From Trileptium ribeirensis (Eukaryota > Nematoda > Enoplea > Enoplida > Thoracostomopsidae): a stretch of DNA of 62,887 bases. A program made the translations under genes and the position numbers. The stretch spans positions 1 to 62,887 of the forward strand of contig JASANE010012348.1 of the NCBI GenBank assembly GCA_030248225.1. The letters are read 5' to 3'. The notes under the pieces are model-generated. The model was not told the DNA's origin and did not search any database. It was given only the letters and a program-made list of their open reading frames with translations. Shown in pieces: positions 49,701 through 61,700 of this stretch (within the stretch, counting starts at the first letter, position 1; the number at the start of each line of letters is the position of its first letter).

Positions 49701-52700
49701 TTATAGTATGGTCGCAATTTTTTATAGTAGTTACGTTTTAACACTTTGGGTCTAGGGTTACAGTTTAGCTCCGTACGTATAACGTTCTCCGCATACTGGT
49801 ATCAGGCTCAATTACCATCATGTTAATTCTGTTCGAATCAAAGCGATTAGTTGATACTATTCGTTTTCAAATTACTTATCTCTAAACACGCACTAATATC
49901 GACTTCGGGTATGGCTTATTGCAATCAGTTGACAACTCCGGACTCAAAACGATCTAGAGTAATTTGTACCTTGCTTTAATCTTTATATATATAACGATAA
50001 GTACCCGGTAAACACATAATATATATATATGTTCTTTTGTTTGGCATTCTTGGTATTATCAATTCAAGCTCACCTTATATGTTACATTTCAATATTCGGA
50101 TTTTGGCAAAGCGAAGTCGTATTTCTACTTTGCATACAGTAGAACTTTCGTATTCAGTTAGGTTTTTTGGTTTGACTATTTTTGCAATATTTTGGGAGTA
50201 AACTGGAACAAAACCGTTAGCGCCTTTTAATATAACACTATACGGTATATTTCATCGAAAAGTGGGACTTTTACACGTAGTAGATACCAGGGTTACCTCT
50301 CTCCACGTTTCGGTTACAACATTTTTGTTAACTAATTTTTTTACAATAATGTTGTGTCCCCAAACGGTCACTTAGCACTATGACGTTTTCTGTACCTCAA
50401 TAAGTAAGCCGTCTATCGCTTAAAATGTTTCATTTAGAATTTAATTTTAGAAACATGCTGGAATTTAAATAGCTTTCAGAACATGCAAAGAGCGCAAAAT
50501 TTTACAAAAGTCCGAGAAGCTAACTCATTTTAGATAAAAATACCGCTTTGTACTGACCTCTCCATTCGCAAAAATTTTGCGGGGGGCCTCTGCCGGGGGG
50601 CCCTCGGCACCTTTGCCGGGGGAAACCCAAAAGTGCCGGAGGGGTGCCCCCCAGCACTCCCTTAGGGGCCCCCCGGCAAGGTCCTGGGGTCTGCCGGGGG
50701 GAGCCAAAAATAACAATTTTCGTGGTTTCACGCTAAAAATGGCTTTTTAATTTTTAGGTAGATTTCAAACATTTAATTTGCTCGGCAGCCTGGTCTATAA
50801 ACGTTGTATTTATTCTCTGTTTCAGATATTTCAGAAATACTGTGTAGTAATTAGTAATAGTTTTTGTTTGAAAAATTTTGAACTTACCGGGTGGTGATTT
50901 TGCCGGGGGGCGACCGAAATTTTTGCCGGGGGGCTTTGCCAGGGGGCCGCCAAAAAAGTGCCAGGGGGCGCCTTCCGGGGGGCATCTCGATTTCGCTGGG
51001 GGGCGCCCAACAGTGCCGGGGCCCCCCACTTTGGAGAGGCCAGTAGTATCTTGTTAACCCAAGGGATTCAATTGTCACAACCATAGCACAAGTCCCGAAG
51101 GTATGGTCACTACCAGTGTATAAATTATGAGCAAATGGTAGCTCTATAGATATATTTTATGTGCAGCGTTAGCGCAAGACTAATTAAATTGTGTAATTGC
51201 TGCACCCATCTTAATGTGAACGATGCACCTGATTGCACATCATTCGTAAAAAACTTATTTCCGATACGTAATGATCGTTCGTTATTTAGACGACAAAACC
51301 GGTGTATCAAATTACTAACCACGCAACACCTGATACTGAACAAAATAAGTATAACATTTACCACGTTTCAAGCAAGAACCGAAAAATATTCCTTCCTTCT
51401 ATAATAAGTACTTTGAATGATAGCGGGGGAGTAGAATGTTGACGGTGCAAAATGAGTCGCCATTCGCCAAAACGAATGTATGCAGCGACAACGAAACCAA
51501 ACGTCACCGAGACAACAATGTCCACTCTTGCAAAGAATTGTTATGAAAAGTATCAACGAATAGCATAAGCATTTGCATAAGCTACAAAACCTTTGTATTA
51601 TTGTACTCCCACATTCGTCAGCTTTCGACAAACACGTCACCAAAAAGCTTTGGAAAATATTAAATTCTCCAAAAGCAAAAAATATCATTATCCTTTGAAT
51701 CTACAATAGTAAATGCCTTACTTCTCCCACAAATTGGAAGACTTACCTGCATTCTATTGAAAATTTTGCATAATCAGGAAGCTAAGATCAAAATAACACT
51801 GTAGTTGACTTTATAAATCTAGATATTTTTCGATCAATTATATAATTTTTGTCAAGCTAGGGTTACAAATATGAAGTTAAACGACGGCTATAAATTATAC
51901 AAAACTGAAACAATATATCACAGCAATTTTCAAATAAAACATGAGCTAATAAATTTAAAAGGCTACAACAAAAAATATGGATTAATAAGTTGATAGATCA
52001 TAAAATTACAGAGAAAACCTGAAAAATGTTCTATCATAAATAGATTATTCAACGTACTTCACCGGGAGGCACAGATCCGTCGGTTGCAGACACAAAATAA
52101 GCCGGAATCCGATGACCCCACCAGAGTTGTCTCGATATGCACCAATCCCTGAAAGTATAATAATACATTCACAGCGATGGTTAATTATCATCATCATCCG
52201 TTTTTCCACGTCAGTGGGTTCGACTTAACGTTAATACTAAGTGTTATGACACTGCAAGATTTCTGCAGCATCTCGAATTACAAAATAATATTCTTTAAAC
52301 AACTATGCAACACGACATGTACGCCAGGAAATAGTCATACAATCATTTTTAGAATGGAAATCCTCTTCGGTAAACTATAATGCAGGTACGGAAATCGTCG
52401 GACGCGAAGTTAGCTCCTGCGGTACCTCTTCGGGGCTACGTATTTCGGATCCAATGAAAAAATAGTGTCTTCGGTTATAAAACTGCCTTGTTGAAGATGC
52501 CACCATATCCATGATGCCTAGATTTATTGGCACTGGTTGTACGTGATGTTCCATTAATCACTACTATTTGTGAAAATTATACGACACTCGTGTATGTTTG
52601 AGCCTGTCATAACCTCGACTTAGTTCTTAACCCAAATTTAGGCTATCTTTATTTGTTTGGCACATAATCATAGCTGCCGGTTTGTCCGGTTGCTAATAAT

Positions 52701-55700
52701 ATTTAAATATATCCAGAAACTTATTGAACAATCATTGTTTTGTGACCATATTCCAAAAGCTGATGACGGATTTTTAGCGCTATTTCCAACGGACGAAAGT
52801 TGCATTATAGAATTGTACCCGCGAAGATACGCAAACACCGAATATCTGCCCAAAAGTGTAGTATCAAAGTGAGTGTTAAAATAAAACAATAGACAGGAGT
52901 CGGTTTAGTTATTGGTTAAAACCTCATTGAAATGTCCCACTTTTAAATCTTGAAACCATTAATTAACCTATTCACTCTGTCAAATCGTCAGTGATACACC
53001 CAGCGTGTGTTTTCTGATACCCTGAACTATCTCCATGGCAGCTTGCAAAACACTTGCAGTACGCGTAACTGTTGCGTTTCGCGTGACTAAAATGATCGAC
53101 TGAGCAGCCGCGGTCATTTCTGTTGGATACAAACAAACAAATTGACGGCTTACCGAATATTTTCCATCCAATAATACCATGTTTTATGATGCATTTCAGG
53201 AATGATTCGGAGAGCGGAGCTTTGAACCGCAGCAATTGCGTCGGCAGCCATTTGATCACACTTGACGTACCATTGCGCTTTGAGTAACGGTTCGATTACA
53301 TCTTTCGAGCGACTATAAAAATAAATAGGTTGACACTGCTAGAACGATAAACGCGAACTACCAATAACCATCCACACTGATCCATAACTACATTCGCCTA
53401 GTGGCGCACCGTAGTTAAACGCGGTGTGGAAGAGAATAAATCATGGCACTGAATGCAATTCCGAAAAGTTTTTGCTATTTCCCCTTGCTGCTCAAGAGTG
53501 AATACAATATAAAACGATCATACATGTATGAAGCAAATTGATCATCAAAGGCAATGTCATCAGAATAATAAGAATTGTGGTGTATTGTGAAGTATAGAAA
53601 CAATTGCAGCAAATTCATAAAAAAATGGTTCTGTCGCTTTACATTATGCCACGGCATTTCATTTGATCTTCAATAATAAGAATAAATATAAACGCCCGAA
53701 ATAAGACACTAAATAATTTTGACCAGAATAGTCATTCTTATTGGTAGTTTCCAAACGGCTGCTTTGAGAGTTAAAGGTCAACTGCTTGAAAGAAATTCCC
53801 GTAACTACTTGGTACGGTCTGTCATTCACTGTTACCAGGTTTTTTCAACTACAGTTTAGCGGACACTTACAGCGTAATGCATGTCCGAAACGCAATTTTG
53901 CTTATCACAAAGTAAAGATCTTAGCTCAATGCATTAACCCCTCAAACGCAAGAGACGCAAATAATCACCCTCTGCGTATTTTCAGGGCAGCCGAGGGAGG
54001 GATTAAACCAGCCAGATTTGAGAAGGAAGTATCACTAAATTTATCACGATCTTGAAAGTGTTTTCACTGTATTGGAGGATAGCATTATCAGATGGCCACG
54101 ATGTAGCACAATACAAATCCGCACTCCGGAATGGAGAACCTATTATGAAATAGACAAGCAAAGTATTTAAGGCATCTACGACCTGACAATTTCCACAATT
54201 ATACTATGCACATAATCGAAACTGTACGCTTAAAATGTTCGGATTTGAGGCTGTTTGTGAAATTTCAAGATTTAGCAATTTCTGTGCTGCACTTTCTGAA
54301 AATTTGAGGTGATTTAAAGAGATGATTAACCTATTTGAGGAACTCGGTCAACCTGTATTTTATCATCCCCATCAAGGTAATAATATTTTGCAGACCAAGT
54401 CTAAACTCACAAATATCCTTTTCAAGCTTAGAAAATAGGATATTTTAGTGCCTTCTGGCGCCAACGCTAATGTTGCAGGAGATTAAGCTAATTATGGAGA
54501 CTTTTCTAAAGACCAATAAATAGTTTCTGGGAAGCCTCCGGTTGTCGCTCAAATATTTGAAAAATAATAAACCACAGTTTTATGTGAAACATAGAATAAA
54601 ATTCGCCGTTCTAGTTCATTTCTACCTGCTATGATCCCCTTGATCCACACAACACGTTCCGTAACGCTATTTTACCTATACTTTAATTTTTATCTTGGTT
54701 AGTTTACTTAGTAGATATTGGAAGCACCTTAGCTTCAGGAACAGAGTGGCTTCGCTGTGCTGCTATTTAAAGTGGATAGTCGCTACAAGGTGCCAACACT
54801 TTAGAGAGCTCAGTACCGACAAACTTGAACTTAACGAACCTGCAAATCGGGACTACCATTGGATTATCTTCGGTTCCACGATACAACGTTCGTTCTTTGA
54901 GCGCTTGAAGAACATGTTTGCGCGCTCGGAAACGAGGCATACCCTATAGCCAAACAGTAATAATTAGTGTAACGAACCACTACTGCAGTTACTAGCGGTG
55001 ATATCTTGAGGAACCAGCAACGTGAAATCGGCGGTATCTTAGTAAAAACTATGATTTTAAGGTACACAGCGAAGGTCTAAACATGACGAATCGACCCAGA
55101 CGCTACAACGCAGCTACAATACTTGGTGGAAATGAATCTCATTGCGACTGCGCCGTGAGCGCGTCTCGAGAGAGTGAACAGCGAGCGACAGTCATTTTTG
55201 ACGAGCACAGTATTGTGTAGCATGAATTTTCGAATTGATTCACTGGCTCTTGAACCATAGACAAACAAAAAACCCAACAGTAGTAAATAACACATTATAT
55301 TCATCACTACTTATTATACAATCAAATATATAAAACTGTTAATATTCGGCAATACATTATTTACTCTAGCATCTCGCAGAAAGAATTATAACTAAGTTAT
55401 AATTAATTATAACTATAACTATAATTTAATAATTCTTCTTTCTTTCGACTATATATTATTCAAAAAAAACTAAACCATGCATCATAATTGTTGAAACACA
55501 GTCAAGCTTCAGTGCATACGGGCAGGAAATTATGAAATATTAATTTCTTTACTATCCGGCTATGTCCGACCAAAGTGGTGTGTGGACCCGCGGTCAGAGG
55601 CGCAGGTGTTACAATCACAAGGTCTCCTGTCAGAGCTATCCTGTGCGCTTAATCTTCTTGAGCAACAAAGGCCATGCTGCTCCACGGTATATACTTGTAA

Positions 55701-58700
55701 TATAAGTAGGACCTTGCTCGAAAGGTAAACAGAGTTCAGGGTTCCCGGTGGCTATCAAAAAAATTTCCCTGACGAAATATAGGTTTTTCCTGATAGCTCA
55801 AAAAATTCCCTTATGTGAGAATGTAACTATACGACCACGCAAAAACTATACATTCCAGAAAAGTATTCCAGCTCTTTCTGACCTCGCTTTACCAACTCCA
55901 TCTTCTCTCGCTCAGCAGCACTGTCTTATGCCACTTCAGGGCCTCCCTATAGTGGCGGTTGGATCCCCAGGAAAACTTTATCATCTCAGTCCCGATTTCC
56001 ATTACTTCGGCATCCTCGCAACCTTAATCGCATCGTGAACAATCCGTCGAGCCACCAGTGTATGTTTCTGAAGATTAACGACAATGAGATTTTTATTCAC
56101 GAAAAATCAACTTTCAACAACTGCGTTTCCTGGAGACAAAAGCAAACGACCTTAACTACCTCCAACAAGTATTTTTTGTCGCCGTCGTCTGGCTGAAGTA
56201 TATCTAATAAAGGCCTGCTGAGCTGGAACCAAAAGCTTTAGCCGCATCAATGACCCGTTGATACTGAATAAAATGGCGGTACTGCAGCATTGAGCTGTCG
56301 GCCACGGCGCTTGTCATGCGACCACTGTTCAAAAGTAATTTCCAAACACACCTTCATGCGACATCTTGCCTGTGGGGACGAGAAATTTTCGGAATTCAAA
56401 GCCGCCGCAGAACGAACCAATCCGTAGCGAAGCGGGGCGCTCGATAAACTAAACCACAAAGGAGCTTCAGAGCCCCAAGACTAAAAGCCAGTTTGTCGGC
56501 GTCAGACGCCTTCGAGTTGTCCAAAGCTAGCCCAAAGTTGTTGGGCCGAAGCCGAAGTCAATATGCTTCGCCACCTAAACGAAATAGCTGCTATGCGAGC
56601 TATCTATGGCCAACAATTTAGAGGCGGAGTCCGCGGCAGACAGCGTATCGCTTTTCCCGATAGCATCAGGGTATACAGTGCATCGAACACAAACGGACTG
56701 AAAGCGCACCAAAAACGGCTGCATCAATTTTGCAACAAATCTGACGAACTCCAACTTCGCAACCGTCAGTTTGTCCTTGCAGACCAATTCAACGGCGGAA
56801 AACGTATAAATATTCGGCTTTGAATTCGCCACGACAACGTATTTTGTGATGCAAGGAAGTATACCGATAGCCCCCATCGCACTGCGCAAAATTTAAAAAA
56901 ATACCGAACTCCCGGAAAACCCGGTGTAATCGAACTGTCTTGTCTTTAAACATCCTGTATAACGCTGCAAGAAGACTGTTTATCTGCCAGCCGGACGACC
57001 TGTTCAATGCCTGAAAGGATGCACGGACGACGTGTAAGCCACAAGAAACAAAAAATAAATTTCATAAATAATATTCCATAATTGGATCCAAAATATCCTG
57101 ATTTCCAGATAACATTCTCATTTTTCTCTGATTTCTCAGATTACAGGATACCCTGAGAGTTTCCTTGTCGTAACTGGCATCCGGGGTTTTTTTACAGGGG
57201 GGCTAGGGGGACCACACCTACACCCGGCTCCACCACCCCTAAACCTCCTCCCCCTAAACCACCACTCCAAGAATTTCGAGTTCCCCTCCCCCGAGAATTT
57301 TTTAAATCTAATTTAAACCATTACTACGCATAAATACTACGCTTTCCACGTTTGTCTGACATATTAGCTACCACACCATATATCAATTAGTGATTCCACA
57401 TAATATATCGTTTGATAATTACTAGATCTGTAGATAATTGCTAACCGTAGTCTAAAACTAAACAACAGGTATGTCAGTCAGCCACCGTGTCAGTATATTA
57501 TGTGTCATTCACCCCCCCCCCCCCGAGCTAAAGGGGCACCACCTCTAGAATTTGGACCCGAAAAAAACCCGGGGCATCCTTGACGAATTGTGCTTAGCAA
57601 CACTAGTTGCTATTGCAATGTATCGTGAAAACAATACACGTACACTAACTATAATTTTAATACCTACTTTTAATAAACGGCAAGCACACCACTGCAAAGC
57701 CACATGGAAGTCAGAGTTCTTTATTACGTGCATTAAAAATATTTTCTAAAAAATATTAAAAATTAAATAAATTAAAAATATTAAAAAAATTTCGTCCGTT
57801 AGCGACTCTACACGATTGTTTACCTTCCTGTGACAATCCTTGTCATCGCTTTAGTTGAATATGGGTGTTTTGGCAGTGTCGGGAGACGAATATAGGAGAT
57901 TTGAAACGTGAGGGATACGTGGCATCCCCTCCCACTGAGGACAGGCTAGCACATAACAAAACTAAAAAAACGAAAGACTCACCGTAAATTGTCCGCAGCT
58001 TTCTGTCATGTTGCCGTCTTCGCCAATGCACGAAATAAACGGAAGCTTATGACGTTTTCCGACTTCGTAGTCGTTATGATCGTGAGCCGGCGTTATCTTT
58101 ACAGCTCCTAAAACAATGTGGTTAGAAATATTTTTCTTTTACGATATTCAATATAGTGGACAATCTGTTTTTGATTTATAATATTTTCACGATACATTAA
58201 AATTATCCTATATGAGACCAAGTTCGTTCTTTTGATTTCGGCACCCCTGAGGCTCATATGGAAGTTGAGTACTTCCGAGCTTATCCTAACCCAATATGTT
58301 ACCGGAACCTTGGAGCATAAAACTACCCATTCCAATTAATTCAGCGGCTTAAATTACACCAGCCTGATCTATCTTTACCAAATAATCTTAAGTAAAGTAC
58401 AAAAATTTCAGCTGTTTCCTGATATGCTGAAAATGTTACATCGACGGAGCAGTAGCAGCCTAACACAATCGCCATTGATATATGGATTAGAACTTTTGCA
58501 CACAAGACTTCTTGTAATAAAACAGCCAAACTCTTCTGATCCCACTTGCATTTTGGGGTTCATGTATGCCATAAATAAAATATTATAAATTTTAGACAAG
58601 CCATTATCCCACTCTATAAAATCCTTGATATTACATTTCTTATCGCCGAAATTATTACAGTGCCGATGAACGAGTTCCTTCGAGTTTCAATGCGATTCTG

Positions 58701-61700
58701 ACATAGAGCCCAATTAATTCAAAGTGAACTGCCTGACTTTTTTCAGATCTCCAATGTGACCCAAAAAACTGCTACCTGCCGTCTCGAATCTTACCTGTTC
58801 CAAAAGATATATCGACAAATTCGTCACATATAATTGGCAATTTTCGATCAACGAAAGGATGTCGACAATATTTGCCGTGGATGTGCATATAGCGTTCGTC
58901 GTCAGGGTGAACACAAATCGCCGTATCGCCAAGCATCGTTTCAATACGCGTGGTCGCAACAACGACTTCTTCACCTGAAACAGAAAGAAATTAAAAATGA
59001 TATACGAGTTCTGAAGGTCGAAACTCCAGCGATGGCCGCGTTATGGCGTGCGCGTGGTATATTCTGTTTCGGAGAGAGGAAAGAGCTGTTCTACAGGGTA
59101 AAAACAACGTAACAGTTGCATTCATTATAAATTTAAAAACGTGGTTGACTGTGTGCTAGATAGATACTAGAGGTACTTGTCTGCTACTTGTCGTTTTCAT
59201 TAGCTTGCTCGACACCACGTGCTTCAGCAAAAATATCGACAATACATAGCACGAGCGAATCAATAGTTGATAATTATAATTAGCATGGTCTGCAATAGTA
59301 CTAAATGAACGGCATAGTATAGCGTTAGACATTAAAACTTTGTGGGCCATAGTTAGGGCAGGTGGTTTAGGAAGAACGCTCAAGGGAGTCTAAGAGTATT
59401 ATAGGAATGGTACTCAAATCAAGGAATCAAAGGATCAATCAGAGATATAACGCGACAACGGTTGAGACACGAAAACCGGGAATTGTGTAGAAACTAAGAT
59501 ACAATATGTGAATATAAATGCTAAAAGCTCGGTCTGAAAAAATGTTTCAATCGATTTCGAATGTTCAGATATTGAATTGAATTTGGATTTTAAAATAGTT
59601 CGTGAAATCAATTTAAAATTAGATTCATGTTGTGGTAGCGGGAATTCTGATTTATGTATTCGCTAGGTCCAATTGATTTCAGTAAATTGTTAATTTAAAC
59701 TGACTTGCTATAAGAAATGACTGACTGAGTAATAATCCTAATTATATGAAAATTATACTATTATAAAATTTCTTGATAACTCAATTTGATTTTATCGATC
59801 ATAACTCAGGTTATATCATTTCATTTCAAATTTATTCAGTAAAGTCAATTTGGCTTCAGTCAGTCTTACTACTGTAAAACTGATTTCGGCTAAAGTATTT
59901 ACCTTTATATCGGTGTACATGTGTTTTCGTAGTTCCCGCATTACAAAAGTTTAAATAACGCTCGAGATTATCCAGGAGATTCTGCCCCAAATATCTGTCT
60001 TTGGTAACACGACACTTACTCAAGTGAGATCGGCTTGGAACTGCAGCAAAACGACACTGACTTTGTTAAAGATTTTTAACATTACCCAGTACGGTCAAAA
60101 AATGAAAACCTATCTGAATTTACAATTCGAGATAAGTCGACAGCAGAAGGAGGCTTTTGTGACTGAATACTTTTGAAGAAATTGAAATCCTGAAGAAACG
60201 AAAAATTCTTCAAAATTTACAAAACTGTATTTTTTATTGATTTGCCATCCAAACAAAAATACAAGACAATTCACAAACGACTAAGAAACGTGGATATTAC
60301 ATATGAAAACCCTAATACAACATTGCAAATTCACATTCCTCAAGAGAAATACGTTATGGTCAGATTATGGCACACGCCTCATCACTAACTGTTCGCAACG
60401 TAGGCTTTCATGTCGTTAAACAATCAGTGATACGATATTTAATATCATATTCTACGTAGTCACATAATTACGATCACACCCTGAAACAGCAGAAAACAAC
60501 AGTAACAATGCAATCCTTACTCGAATCTTCGATTGGATATGCAAACGATACTAGGACCCCAAATTCGATTTTGTCATGATAACCGGGCACGTCCAGCAGG
60601 GTTCGACCAGGAAGTTCCCGTTTGTCGACCTCGATATCGGAAATTGCGGATCGAAGGGTGCATGACCAGTTGACCAACCGGTTGCTACGATATATTGTGC
60701 CGTCTTCATGGAGACGAACAAACGCTTCAGTTACCGCTCGGCACATTTTCTTAAATAAATAATAATATTACTATAGCGCCGTTTAGCCTTGGACAAACAT
60801 AACACTCATTCAACGAAAATGGTTTCAACCTTCTAGTCCTGGAAGTACTAGTAGAGCTCGCGGCCACCGGAAACGAAAGAAGCGAGGGTGGCTACTCTAC
60901 TCGTAACCAATTCGAAATCCTTATTGAACGTACCAAGACTGCAACCATATACCACTTGTTATGTAACAACGTGGTACTATATTGGAATGGGAAGATGCGA
61001 GATGCATTTCTGATCCGACTTGCTTTGAGGATAGATATAATAGAAACTGTCAGTAGACAGCAAGATACCAAAATTATTGAAAGAATCATAATCCGCATTG
61101 GATTTGAGAATTTCCTAAGGAAATCGCATGACACATCGCAATCACAAAACAGGTTGGACAGTGACACTGATTTGAATATTTGCCGAGTACAAAAATTACT
61201 AGCATCCATCGTTGCAGCGATGAGTTACGCGTGACACAGACAAGAAAGAATTTTTTGCTATACTATTTGAGAAACTCCGCAGCTCCCGTTTCGGCCCGAT
61301 GGATTGATGTGTTGTCGATGCGTGTGACGGCGTGGGCGTCCGGAGAGTTGATGCAATTGGAAGAATGACGTCGCCTATATGCAAATCAAGTCAACGATAT
61401 GCAAATGAAATAGCCAAAAATCTACTATAAAACGTTCATTTTGTCAGATTCTTCAATTGCTCCTTTTACAATAAATTCGACTACTGATCATGGATCCACT
61501 CACATCCCCGCTTAAGCTATACTGTATAACTATAGTGTGAGAAACATTAACAGTCTACAATTTTTTATAGTAACCATTGGTAATAATCTAAGAAATGTTA
61601 ATTTCTAAATGTACGGTAAAGCAAAAGTATACATCGAATTAAACTACCTGAATAAAATTTACAAATTTATTTATTTATTTTTCGAAGACAATATGTAATG

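Larger units (their letters stand above)
45506..52057. other. VARS1 intron 7 (6.55 kb)
   Basis: The largest intron. It carries a stem-loop (45881-45927), broken unidentified coding remains on the minus strand (47580-48150), a plus-strand ORF1-like remnant (48604-49285) and a G-rich inverted-end element (50551-51045). A 130-residue plus frame at 46493-46885 has no recognised domain. The rest is AT-rich. Confidence 0.55.

Noticed and set aside
50525..51084. Proline/glycine-rich frames on the minus strand
   Set aside because: They are translations of the G-rich inverted-end element; no domain and no codon structure.
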